The translations under genes were made by a program, and so were the position numbers. Below are positions 25,110 through 37,069 of a stretch of DNA of 64,000 nt, one piece after another. Numbering within the stretch: position 1 is the stretch's first letter; each line of letters starts with the position of its first letter. The stretch comes from Sclerodactyla briareus (lineage: Eukaryota; Echinodermata; Holothuroidea; Dendrochirotida; Sclerodactylidae), in the NCBI GenBank assembly GCA_026419785.1, contig JAODTK010001477.1:186001-250000 (forward strand), read 5' to 3'. The notes under the pieces are model-generated. The model saw only the letters and a list, made by a program, of their open reading frames with translations, did no database searches and was not told where the DNA came from.

Positions 25110-25612
25110 CGTTTCACCTCTTCCTTATCCCAGAGTGGAGGTCACAGACGCCAGCAGTCACTTTACAGAATTCCAGGTTCGAGAAAACAGAGAGAATAAC
25201 AGGTGAGGAATCCTGCACGTTACACTCGCTCAATGATTTCCTAGCAGCAATTCTTCTCGCAGGGTCGGAAGCTTCGCGGAAGTCGACCACAACCACAAAC
25301 CCCTACCGAACTTCCGCATCTGCTCAAACAAGACACATCGAGAGTGGAGCCCGGCTGTGCAGGATGCTGGTGTATACGCAGTTGAAACCCGTTGAATCAA
25401 TCCTAATGGAAAAATGGGTTGAGCTTTCTGAAATTGCTGTCCTGAGCACTACCCTCCCATCTTCAATAAGAAACGTAGGAATCCGCGTTTTCATCAGACG
25501 GGATGAAACAGCCTGCCACTCTTCCGATGCTCTAATGTTCCCTCCTTTTCTCATAGTACGTATGTCAGGGTCTACAGGACGTTCAAACCCCGAATACAAA
25601 CCATCTATCTAG
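25110..25612 (-). pseudogene. Probable non-LTR reverse-transcriptase fragment
   Basis: Minus-strand reading with frame changes gives blocks in the order expected of a LINE reverse transcriptase. They are a KGGNIRASEEWQAVS block (family KKG...C.NWR.I), an IRIDSTGF block (family LR..QAGFR), VVVVDFREASD near 25267-25296 (family V.FVDF..AFD, motif A), and SLSECNVQDSSP with SNLEFCKVTAGVCD plus HSGIRKR (family ....Y.N..C.V...G....F....GVRQG). The YADD box downstream was not found, so the fragment ends before the catalytic pair. The plus-strand ORF of 170 codons over the same bases (25100-25612) is the longest ORF outside the (TA)n tracts and is probably its antisense shadow. The match is by eye and degenerate, so an unrelated origin is possible. 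Confidence 0.45.
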
Positions 25613-28600
25613 ATTTCGTAGCTCTTGAATCAGCCTGCCTTGGCTTCGAGCCACCGAAGCAGACATCGTGATCGATAACGCTTATTGTCTTAACAGATCA
25701 TCTAGCCATGTAACTTGTATGGATAGATTTTGTAACTAGTCGCACACTCCACGGGATTGCCACTGTTCAATCCACAACGCATACTCCATACAGAAAACAA
25801 AACGAGAATCACTTATTCCTGGGGCCTTAATAAATTTAATGTGTGGAAAAAACCAGGCAAAACGACCTATACAAATGATTTGAATACAAATTATTGTATC
25901 TCTTCGACCGTGACTTTATTTTCGAAGAGAATGAATCGATTCAAACGACGATATATGTTTTCACTCTAGAGCAGTAAGTGACAATATTTGGGGGATGATA
26001 ATTGGTTTCTAAAAGACCATATTGTGTTTTTCTCTTTTAAACGATTAATGTGCCGGAATGGGTCATGGGTCGTAAGTCATTGACTGAATTATCACTAAAA
26101 TGTAGTGTATCGTTACATCATATCCCATCGGATCATCTGATTTAGATCGATTCACACATACGTCACTTTCTATTGGCCAAAATCTAAGATTACTACGGAG
26201 TACAGTCAACGCGTTCCCCACTTTCCACGCACTAATCACTTTGCGCGTGAACATGGAACTAGAAATACAGACGCGCATGGTTTCGTTATATTGTGCGTCG
26301 TTGCATACCACGGATCTTTATATTAACTGGAGAGGACATTAGACTGCTTATTGTGTGTCCTGTTCAAAGTCCCATCAGAGACAACAAACTCAAAGTGAGG
26401 GGGCTTACTCAAAGTGAGGGGGGTTTACTCTCATCTGCGAAATTTCTCCTTCCATATGCCCCGGCGAATACCTTTGATGTTCCATAGTAGAGATAGTATG
26501 TCATAGTGCAAGATTCTGGAACGTCTTTAATGAGTTTCACCCTGTTTCAGAACACGTGGAAAGTCAGACGATTCATTACGGAAGCACAGAAACAACATAA
26601 TTCGTTGGTGACCAAAACGATTGCGTCTGGCAGAAACACCATCTAGGCGTAAAGTATAACATCACGGAGTGAACTAGAGCCTATTAATGTGAAGAACACA
26701 CTGACTTCTTCTCTGCATAGGAGCTCCAGTACAGCATGTCGGGGGGTGTTGCATACACAATAGTGTAGGCGTGTGTGTCAAAAATCGACGGGCAGACGCA
26801 TTTTTAGGTAATTTTGGAACAGGGGCGTCACAACATCATTCGTGGCATGCAATTATCAGCACTTTACTGAGCACCTCGTTTACTTCTCTGAAAACGTACC
26901 CAGATTCTCTTTGGTCGAACCCAATTGACGCTAACTCCTCAGTTTCATCGCCATATATGGGTTTACTATACATTTCCAACAAGGAGGTTGAAACGTGATC
27001 ACATGAACAATGGACTTCAACATGTCATTGTATTATCCTATATCTACTTCAATTGCAAAACAGGGATTGGATACCTGAGTCGTGTTATCATCCAGACATT
27101 CGCGCATCACCATTTCTCTCTACGAACGTCAACTGCCGACTATCCATCGAACAGTCTCTTCGGAATCTGGCACAAGATCAATCATACAACTGATTACATT
27201 ATATCAACTTACAGCCTCGGTTCGTGGGAGGAGTCAACACTTCCTGCTATATCCTTTGCCATTCTTATAGTAGTCCTTGTCACCACGATGGTGATACCAG
27301 CCATACAATTCGTGAAGCAACAATATTGTAGCGTAATATTTTACAAACGGTACAGATCGTACTGAAAGCTCAAGGCGGAATCTACTTTTGTAGGTAATTC
27401 GGGCCTTGGACACGAACTCAATACCAGGTACCTCTTTTTCACGTTCCCCAAATCAACATTCAACGACACGCATGTAATCAGGTAATGTTGGCAATGGTTG
27501 TGTCCACTTTCCCCGCTTGCAATGAGACTGAATTTCCAGCACGAAATCGACAGGCGGACGGAATTCGAAACTAGATGAAAAACAATGCCGAATGCTAAAT
27601 ATGTACGAGGGGTTTATAATAGGAACCCATACTGGCCTACTTCACAAGTGTGAATAATATATAGGTCTCATAGGCAGGACACTGGGGAGAGAGAGAGGGG
27701 GAGGGGGGGGGGGGGGGGGGGCAGGAGGGTTGCATGAATTGAAGCATATGCGTAAGGGCAACGTTCATTGTTTTTTCTCCTTGGAGGAGGAGGAGATGAA
27801 CTGTAATTCCTTGATTCTACCAAGATGACCGATTGGTGGAAAAGTGAAAAGTTCGGGCATTTCGGAAGAAATTCTGGTAATGTTTCTGGCAAAGATTAAT
27901 CTTCAAAGGAATGGACTGGACTGGGGGAAAATGTGATTTAGGTAATCGGATTTAGGATTAGTTACGGTATAGTGATTGTGATATAGCACATTATTATGAT
28001 ATCTTCTTCGATATACCGTTCGTGTTACCCTGACTGAAGCTGATGTACATTAGTGTCGTATAAGCTGAGGTAAGGCCTGAATATATGTTTGGTCTGTAAG
28101 ATAACAAAACGCATAGCTTTAAACGCGAAAGAACGGCGGACGCGGCGGCGGAGCCAAAACTATAATTTCCCGGCTTGCTGTACATTCACGAATTGGGTCA
28201 GAACCGCTCTACCTCGACTTTTTTGCGATCAGTGTCTGCTATTTTCAGTCATTTAGTAATGTTCCAACCAACCTTATCGTGGAGGACAAAAAGAGCGACT
28301 TGCCAATTAGCAGATAATAACACTAAAATTTGAAAGTATATAGAGGTGGATATAGTTTGGCAATTACCTATAAATTGCACTGATCGAAGACCAATATCAA
28401 ATTCATTAGGAATGATTGTTGACCACATCTGTCCACCAGAATAGTACCAAGTTTTGCAACTGAATTAGGAAAATATCTGATTATCTGAATTATAGCTAGT
28501 TAGACTCATTAGTTGACTCCCAGTGAACCATTCTCTAATTTCAACTATGTCCGGAGAAACAGTGGACCGCGTTCCATACCTTGGAGTACATAAGATTATG

Positions 28601-28658
28601 TGGGTTATTACCCTACGGATGAGATGTTGTAGACAATTTGCCATTTCATCGGTATTTA
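25613..28658. other. No recognised gene
   Basis: The longest ORF is 146 codons at 26925-27365 (+), with one hydrophobic stretch (LPAISFAILIVVLVTTMVIP) but no family match. An imperfect two-copy tandem CTCAAAGTGAGGGGG lies near 26389-26425. A purine tract (GA then G) is at 27683-27721. Confidence 0.4.
27683..27721. repeat. (GA)n/poly-G purine tract
   Basis: GGGGAGAGAGAG followed by a G-run of about 18. Confidence 0.9.
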
Positions 28659-30049
28659 CCGTGCTGGAGGAATGAGTCGTGACTCGGACTCGAGTCCGGA
28701 CTCGAGTCCCTACTTTCAAGGACTCGGACTCGGATTCGAAGTTCAATGACTTGGAAATAGACTCAAAGGACCCGGGGACTCGGTCCGAGTCCCGGTCCGA
28801 GTCCTCTGTTTTTCGAATGCGAACTTGATTTTGACGATCATACAAGACAACCAAAATAATACACACAACGTCCTGCCGAAAGTAGCTTCTCCCACGTACT
28901 CCCGACTGCCTGATGTCTAGATCAGGAGGAGAATCACATCATTTGCACCACGCCCCACGCTCACACGCTCACACGTTTCACGGTCACACGTAATCAATTA
29001 TGAGATAAAAAATACACGCGAGCGAAAAGCTATCCATTGTGTCGAAAAGTTTACTAGGACAATATTACAAATTGTTAAATCAACATGGACAAATATATCC
29101 ATATTTTGTTGAACGAATCAAATAAATATGATACCTACTAACGACGTTACAACATTGTTTTGGTTTATAATGATCATAAACGAACACTAACACCTGGGAA
29201 TATTCAAATCTCGTCGAATTACGATCTGTCTTGGGGAAGATTTATAGCTTATAGCTTTCATTCCATCTGGGCCAGTGTATGTTAGGATACTTTCTTAACC
29301 ATGTGCTTTCATGATTTGATATTGTAACTGGCAGTGGGTACTCCACTTTTTCGGTAGTGTGGGAAGTTACCGGCAGAGGATAATTCGTGATAGTAGGTGC
29401 AATTGCTTTTTGCATGCGAACATTTGCAGTAACACTTTTGATATTACTTGATCGTTATGCCGATGCGTCCGCTCGTTTCATCCATGTGGCAGTAGATAAT
29501 GTAGGCCTATGTGAATTAAAATAATGATTCACAGGGAGAGGAGCGATGGGTTCAACGAGGAAGAAAGATTCCATGAAAATCAACATTTCGCAAATTTAAT
29601 TGTCAAATTTATAATATTTATTTTTTTATGGAATCTGCCCGTATGCATCCACTATGCCTACAAGAGTCTTCCATTTGTCGCACCCGAAGTAGGCTATAGT
29701 CATTATTGCCCTTTGCATCTCGGCTATCAACATCATTAGACCTCCGAATCTGATATTTGGCTCCTGTCATGAAGTATGACTAGCCCAATCCTCTCTTTTT
29801 TTTTATTTCTGTACATTGTTATTCATAGCAGCCTTGCATGTCAAACATTGCCTGGCAGCAATAAGCCGGCCAGCGGTTGTTCAGTTTGCTAGTTTGAGAA
29901 AATGTATAGTCCAATTGCATAATGACTCGAAGACTCTGACTCGGACACTGTGACTCGGACTCGGACTCGGAAGCCAATGACCTCGGACTCGGATACGATG
30001 ACTCTGACCCGGACTCGACTCGGATTGAGAGGATTCAACTCCAGCAATG
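28659..30049. mobile_element. Possible hAT-like DNA element (non-coding)
   Basis: CCGTGCTGGAG at 28659-28669 and the inverse of CTCCAGCAATG at 30039-30049 each differ by one base from CAGTGCTGGAG, a typical hAT-like terminus (from memory). Inside both ends lie dense GACTCG repeats (28676-28805 and 29932-30025), mixed in orientation on the left and direct on the right. Flanks GTATTTAC and GAATTCAC agree at 6 of 8 positions if the ends are slipped by one base, so the duplication is not exact. No transposase is recognisable between the ends. Confidence 0.35.
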
Positions 30050-31461
30050 GAATTCACTGTTTCGGTTGCTATTTAGCAAGTGGAGGTTTAGACGGTGCTC
30101 TTTCTTCATTTATCTCCATGATGTGACCGTGCCTGAAAGTATCATCTGGATCGGGGTACATTCACTGAAAGTTATTTAAAATGAGCATCCAGCGCGATTT
30201 CTTTCCTAAAATGATCGCAACTGCCCCACCCTTGAGTTAAATCCTTAACGTAAAGCCTAAATATGATCAAAACGTACAATTAGTATCCGAACGGTACAAA
30301 AACGTGATTATATGTGATGGTGATTCAAAAAAATCCTTAACTGCACTAATGTTCTATTCTGACCATGAGAACTCATTCGTACAAGGAACGGATAACGGTC
30401 TTCGAGCTAATATTCATGTCAAAGGTCACGCAGATTTCTTCTTAACCCTCGAGTGACCTTTGATTAACCGTGGATTGCATTGGCGTATCAAAATCAACTC
30501 GTGCCAAAATATATATGCCATGTTCACTCTATATGACCAGGTCCTCAGTATTTATTGTTTTTTCCAATTTTTTCAGTGGTTTTGCCTCTGTTACCTAGTT
30601 GAGTCTTGACGGCTCTGAAAAAGGGTCCATTCAACGCACGGCAAAATTTGAAATTGATGACATTCACGATCTTTCGGTTTGCTCGATTGACGAGCCAACT
30701 TGAGAGCACAACACTGCACACAGACCCCGACCCATACAAAGACTACACACTTAAAGCAGAGATATTAAAGGCATATTCGCCTCCGTCGCACAGCGAGCAC
30801 TCCCTCGCTAAGTTACGACCTGATAATGCCCAGGTGATAGATGTTTAATGGATGAACGACGAGACAAGGACTTCAGTTATTACGGAGTAATCCGCCGATG
30901 TTCCAATATCGATCAATTGATCGGGTAGGCGTCACGCGCGTAATCATATTACAATGATGCTTGGATATTTCCATCCCAAATGTCAGTTTTACTTTCATTA
31001 TTTATTATATACAACACGCCTGCTCAATATGTCCTGATTCTGGGGTAAAAACACATCTGCGTGCTTGCGCTATTAAATAGGTCGGTTTAGATAACGCGCA
31101 GCTCAAGGTGAACCTAAAAATAAATAACCGCGCCTGCCATGAAAATAAATTGTGTTGAGTAATGTAATGTAATCATACATGGTAGAAGAGAACACTGTAT
31201 GAAAAGCAAACCGGGGCTCAATCTGAACAAATATAAGGCTAGAACGGGAAAATTGTGCCATTTATTGATATTTTTATTATCTTCTTGTCTTTTCAATTTT
31301 TTTACCCAGCCTCGCTGTAATTTTTGGCTTGATTGTAGTCAATTGTTATTGATTATAACTTAAAGCACTGGGCGATATACCGTACGGTAAACAGAGAATA
31401 CACTTAAATCATCATCTCATTTATTTAGTCTTCATCAAGTACTAATTGCTGCCGTCCTTAA
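30050..31461. other. No recognised gene
   Basis: Short ORFs only. A perfect 11-bp inverted repeat TCAAAGGTCAC / GTGACCTTTGA lies at 30419-30429 and 30453-30463. Confidence 0.4.
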
Positions 31462-32589
31462 AGCGTGGTCACACTGACCGCTTCTAAGGCCCGATTCAGG
31501 AGTCGGCCGACTAGAACTAAATCGTTGAAGAACATCTGTCCAGTGGGTGACCACTCTTCTTTTTCCAATCGGCCGTATCCGATCCGAGTCTGACATGTCA
31601 GACATCTAATCGGCCGACCGAATCTTGATCGGACCAGTCCTGAACTCTTTGGCCGGGAGTTCGTGTTCATCGTTATTTCACGATTCGGTAAGTAAAGCGA
31701 GGACTTTGGGAATAAATTATCTGTTAACGAGCGTGCTGATGCTGATCCAATTGGCGAATAACCAATTAGATAATTCAATGCGCCCTGAGAGGCCTTATCA
31801 CACGTCTAAGTCGGAGAATACTTTTAAAAATGGTATATTCATTACTGAATCGGCGAGCTTCGTACTCATACTAGCCTAAGTACTTGCCCATACGTTAGTG
31901 TTATATTAGCAGTGTTGTGTTGTACCGTGGGACTTACATTATGCCTCTGTGACCTTTAAGTGTGACATTCTCGTTTGTAGTGTTGTGACTCAGTCTATTA
32001 GTGTACAATACCCCCCACCTAGATCGTCCTCTAGCCCTTTGATATCGACTAGTGCTGCGTTAGGCCTATGTGCTAGACTGACACTATGAAGTGTGTTCTC
32101 ACGTTAACTTATAGAGTACCGAAGTGCGATCAAAGACTAGCAGTAGCAACGCCAGCAACGGCTCTGAATTATTATCGCGAAACTGGTGCTCGTGCAGATT
32201 CGCAATCCTGTTCCGTACGTCGACATGGCTGGGATTTCGTTTCGGCACTGACGTTTTATTCTTCACTGATGGCCCAAATCATTGGAGAGCTACTGCAAGC
32301 TGATCCTGTACAATCACTGACGTGCTCCCCTGGGGGATTTTGGAGGAAAGTTTCACACGAAATGAAGAAAAACGTCAAGTCGTCGTGTGTATAATTATGA
32401 TTCATTGATCTATGCCTAACTATACTTATTAGGCCCCGTACTATGCTAATGAGAAGTAGGCTACTGTTGATTGTTTGTTGTTTCTAATAGCCGATCTTAA
32501 AGTACCTTACATTCCCCCTCCATTATAGGCTATTATCAAAATTCACCAGATTGTAATGTGAAAGAGCCATGGGCTTACTGTGGATGAAA

Positions 32590-32650
32590 CAGCTGTGGAG
32601 TGGTAGCCGAGCGGGCGAAGGCGGGTGAGGGGTTGCGAACCTTTCGATCA
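32590..32650 (+). other. tRNA-like box A, possible SINE head
   Basis: GTGGTAGCCGAGCGGGCGAA at 32599-32618 resembles the D-arm (box A) of a Leu/Ser tRNA. A convincing box B does not follow at the right distance, so this is at most a decayed tRNA-derived SINE head. Confidence 0.25.
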
Positions 32651-33374
32651 ATGACGTCGCCAGACTTTTCATTGGGGGATCATGCTTTACCGAGGCACTG
32701 CCAATCTCTGGTCGCAACCTGTCGGCAAGATCCAGGAATCGTCAGGATTTCATTGGGGAAATGGCTCCAAATGCACCTCACCAAGGCCCGGCTCACGACA
32801 TCCACCCCTTATCCATTTATTTACAATCTATTTATTGCACTCATTTTTTCCATCCCCCGCGTATCTGCAGTACAGGCTAAATAAAACATCTCACAACTTT
32901 TGGGGGACTGAGTCATCCAATGGTTTGTGTCATGGTCCCTGTTTGGTTGAAGGAACGGGTAGGGGGGCGAGACTCGTTCATGGCTCAACTGTCAACTAGA
33001 GCGCTCGCAAGTTAAGAGTGGTGTGGCCAGTTGGCGAGAGGCATGGGCCCTCTTCATGACATAGTATCTGATATGCCGCCACGGTACAGGAGGGTGGTGG
33101 GGATTGGGATTCTTTTGCAAAAATTATTACGGTACCTTTCTACTACTAGATCTGGTCAGTAGGACATGACGTGACAACAGGAAACCTCCACTGAGTCCAC
33201 TATGATATCTACTATGATAATTACTATTCTGAGCATCTACATCTTCGTCGCCTTCTGGTTCCCATATTGTGTCAAAAACCTCGAATACAAATGACAATCT
33301 GAGTAAAATAATATATATTCGCTAGCACAATTTTCACTTCCAAAATGACAATTGTGGGCAAAGCTCTAAGATTC

Positions 33375-33410
33375 GGCGGGGGGTGGGGGTGATAGGGGGG
33401 GGGGTGGGGT
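33375..33410. repeat. G-rich tract
   Basis: Runs of 4 to 10 G separated by T or GATA. Together with the C-rich tract 180 bases downstream it could pair intramolecularly. Confidence 0.9.
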
Positions 33411-33590
33411 CATGGGTTGGTCCATACGCCATATGTATATAACACATGCTCCAGCGTAACTAACGTCATCCTGTAGAGAACAAGAGGGGTCAACGTTCTG
33501 CCCATCCAGTGGCGATCCATCAGGGGGACATCGAATGCAAGCATACCATTATGCACACCGTGGCGTAGTTTATGGTGGGGTTGTACACGG

Positions 33591-33660
33591 CCCCCCCCCA
33601 CCACGCTCCCCCCCCCCACCCCCCCCCCCACCCCCCACACCCTCCCCCCCCCCCCCTCCC
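33591..33660. repeat. C-rich tract
   Basis: Long C-runs broken by A and T. Plus-strand translation gives a proline-rich ORF and minus-strand a glycine-rich ORF, both artefacts. Confidence 0.9.
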
Positions 33661-34268
33661 ATGACCCAGCTTGACCACCATGTGCCCCATTGGGAAATCG
33701 GCCCAGCCTATTACCATTCTGCCATATCGCTCTTTTCATGCAAGTCCATCGCCGCGGCCCTCCACCCTCGAGAGAGAGGGGGAGAGCACTTTTGTTTCGA
33801 GGTGCTTATCTAGCCATACGGCATGAAATTTTGAAGGAAGTTGAAACTTCACTATGAGTAGCCGAATAGCATGCGGTCATGTAGTGTCCGATTAGCTGAC
33901 GTTGATGTGAAAGATCGAATTCCAGTGAATTTGGTGTACCCTGTCTTGGATCACCTTATTACTGAGAGGGAATCGGACGTTTCAACACAGTTGCTTGTAG
34001 GGCCTAAAATATTATTGCCAATTTTTGTTCTTCGGAATATGAAACCGGAACAATGGAAGGATTTGACACGACATACGAAGCCAACAGAAAGGACCCAGTG
34101 CCAGTGGCCGCACTTACAGGGGAGAGATGAGCGGTGAGGGGATGGAGAGACCTCCAGAACTTCAGTCTTCCCTTTCGGTATCCCCCTCCTAGTTTTGAGA
34201 GGGACTAGGAGAAGAGAGATGTTAAAAACCTAAAGTGGTTTTGGACAAATTGAAAATAATGTATTTAA

Positions 34269-34975
34269 GCCGCGTTTCCATGCACGCGGGGCGGGAGGGC
34301 GTTTTGAAGACTCGTATTCCATGCACGCGGGCGGGCGGGCGGCGTTAGTTTTCTCGAGTAACACATCTCTCCTCACTTTTTTTTTTTTTTTTAGTGTGAA
34401 TATTGAGCTATTAAGAACCGATGTAGCTTATCTATTATTATTATTCATTATTGTTATTATTATTGTTGTTATTATGGTAATCATTATTATTCTACTTTAA
34501 TTGGTATTATTAATATTATTATTATTATTATCAAACACCGGACGTATACTAGCGTTTAAACATAAACATGGTGTTCATTTTCTGAAACCATTGGTCTAAA
34601 TGTAAACGATCACGGCCCCCTATTAAAACTTCACAATTGACAAAGATTTGGAGATTTAATTAGCAAATAACTTGACATATCAATGGTTTAACCATGCAAA
34701 TATGTGTTCAAATAGGTGTCTGGCCGTTTAAAATAGAGACAATCTGTAGAAAATCTCATCCTAGTGTTGATGTGAAACAGTATGAATATTGTTTGGAACA
34801 TTATGAACCTAAAGTTGTCTCTACCTTCCATTATCGGGCTACAAGCCGGTAGATTGCAAGGAAATCCCCGGGAATCGATTTCGAAATACCCACGTGCTAT
34901 GGAAACGGCTCATTGAAAAATAACGATGAGCGATTTTGAAGACGCACGCCCCGCCCGCGTGCTTGGAAACGCGGC
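34269..34975. mobile_element. 707-bp MITE with GC-rich TIRs and TTAA target duplication
   Basis: The left end GCCGCGTTTCCATGCACGCG (34269 on) and the right end, inverted, GCCGCGTTTCCAAGCACGCG (34975 back), agree at 19 of 20 bases. Similarity continues through a GGGCGGG-type block and a TTTTGAAGAC / GTCTTCAAAAT block to about 46 bases. Exact TTAA flanks occur at 34265-34268 and 34976-34979. A partial repeat of the left end (TTCCATGCACGCGGGCGGGC) is seen from 34317. The interior is AT-rich with an ATT microsatellite and has no ORF of note, so it must have been mobilised in trans by a TTAA-specific transposase. Confidence 0.85.
34431..34531. repeat. (ATT)n microsatellite
   Basis: Interrupted ATT/GTT trinucleotide repeat within the MITE interior. 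Confidence 0.9.
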
Positions 34976-35187
34976 TTAAGGTGAGATCTCGTTTATTGTA
35001 TATTTTCCTGAAGACAGACTGCTATCTCCAGGGGACCCCACCGAGGCTTTGCCCCCTGGTACCCAATGAGGCGGGCCCTTGACATATTCTCCCTCTTATC
35101 TTGCCCCTCCGAAAATTTGCGTCTCCCCCGGATCGCTCAATAAGTTGTGAGGCTGAACTGCAGGTTTCTCGAAGAACCAGAAGTGTG

Positions 35188-35239
35188 GGTGTGAGGGGGG
35201 GGGGGGGGGGGGGGGGGGGTGCGGGGGGGGGGGAGGGAA
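35188..35239. repeat. Poly-G tract
   Basis: Two long G-runs separated by TGC, then GAGGGAAGG. Overlapping short ORFs are artefacts. Confidence 0.9.
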
Positions 35240-37069
35240 GGCTTGATATCATTGCCGGGTTTCACGGCACTTTAGAGCACAAAAACTCTTACAAAGCTCC
35301 AACATGCCAACGATCGCAGGAATGGGCAGTCTGTATATAATGTGATTCAATGTTTCCGAAATATGAACGGTGAGGAATGTTCCTGAGAAATCTCTTCTTC
35401 CAAACTAAAGAGAAGGGATGACCATTGTTCCGCGAACTTTTTCGCTATGGAAATTTGTGACCCCCAGGGAGAGTTTGTAACCCCTTGCTCGATAAACCCT
35501 GGCTACGCCATTGATGCAAGCCAAATATGTGGGGGGCCCGCCTAATGATATATAATGTCATAATGTTGGTTAATTATGACCGCACAATAATTAACAAACT
35601 TGATTTGGACTGAGTAGGCTGTATGTATAAGGGTTCTGCTATACGGGCCCACAACAATCGCGCCGTTCTTATTACATTAGTTCCTGTGGAACAGCCTGGT
35701 ATAGTCTATACACGTGTCGCCGTAATGAGAGGCGTAACGTATTGGCGCGGAACATACTTGTAAAATCACATAAAAAAAGGACGTCTCGAATATTTCTTGG
35801 AAACCAAACTACAAGAAACGGATGTGATAGTCACGAATTTCAGAAAGGGGCAAGAGGGGAAAAGACTAGAAGAAGGCCAGGATGGTGGGAGCACTACGGC
35901 TCCCAAGAAAACGTTTTGACAAAGTTGACCTTTTCGCACCAAATTCGACCAAGGTAGCGGATCGTGAGATGCTAATAAGCTCCGTAAACCCACCCCCAGA
36001 GAATGGTCTTCCAGGCGCGATCCGGCTCTGTTCCAGCGTGCTATTTGCACAGATTGCAAATCACAAAGACCACCTGAAAGTGCCAAAAATTTACTAAGAT
36101 CAGCAGAGGAAAAACGCAAATAGTTCACGAGAAGCGGACTGGATGTTTTTGATGTGCTTATTGCACCACAATTGCATCATCGCCCGTCTGCGAATGCCAA
36201 AAAATTCAGTGGCAATGTCTTATATCGACTAGGTAAAAACACAAATTAGTATTTGGAGAGGATATGTGTTTCGGTTTGCATATGTCAGCCAGATTGCATT
36301 GACAGCTGCCTGGAAGTGAGGCCTTGTTCCAACAAGATACTGTATGAAATAATATGAGACTTGAGCCTGGAAAAAGCGAAAAAGTGAAATTGAAAGAGTA
36401 CCTGAAATATTTAGCTTACTTACTGTGCAACTGAGTTAACATTTTTCGTCGATTGCCCCCCCCCCCCAAAAAAATGCGGCAGAACTTACGCGCTCCGGCG
36501 ACGCAATCCGCAATTAGTAGTTCAGGTCGTTTTGACGTGGCCCAATGGACCGTGATTTGCAAGAAAATTTAACCACATACAACTTTTTGGCAACCTCTTC
36601 TTGAGATTGGACGCAATATCATGCTCACCATTTTAATGGCGAGAAACAGTGGCCATCTGGGAGGCCTGCTTTGCTGAAAATTTCTTGCACGCTCCGCGCC
36701 AGCCAATCGTGGCGATCCGCTAGATGTGACATGGCGCCCCCTAGAGAACGAGGGAGTGTTAGCGGCGCCAATGGTACCGCTAAGGCCCAATCATCTACTG
36801 CAAAATTGGCCCGTGAAATCTCGGGGTGAACCGCAGGATCCCCTTCAATAATTTCAATGTATCAAGGGAAAACATGTGATTCGAGAGACGGGTTACAAAC
36901 TATAAGTGGGATCCGAAAAGGATCGGACAACTATCTGTAAGTAATAAATCGGTCGACTGAGTCGGGCAATGTGACCACTCTGCTCAGAGGAGCGCGATCG
37001 GCGAAATCGAAAATCGGGCGACTCAAAATAATCGGCCGACTGAGAATAATCGGGCAGTGTGACCACGGC

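Larger units (their letters stand above)
31462..37069. mobile_element. Candidate 5.6-kb DNA transposon bounded by inverted termini
   Basis: The left terminus AGCGTGGTCACACTG (31462-31476) and the inverse of the right terminus CAGTGTGACCACGGC (37055-37069) match at 13 of 15 bases. Similarity continues inward with CCG and AGTCGGCCGA-TA blocks, and ATCGGCCGA/GATCCGA phrases recur at both ends. The left end is preceded by TTAA (31458-31461) and the right end followed by TTGA (37070-37073), consistent with a decayed TTAA duplication as in Kolobok or piggyBac-type elements. No transposase ORF was recognised inside; ORFs there are 110 codons or shorter. A second MITE is nested at 34269-34975. The two ends could instead belong to separate solo elements. 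Confidence 0.4.

Noticed and set aside
26925..27365. 146-codon ORF with a hydrophobic segment
   Set aside because: One transmembrane-like stretch alone does not support a gene; no start context, family or exon evidence was visible.
33410..33813. Glycine-rich and proline-rich ORFs on the two strands
   Set aside because: They arise from the C-rich tract at 33591-33660 and disappear when it is removed.
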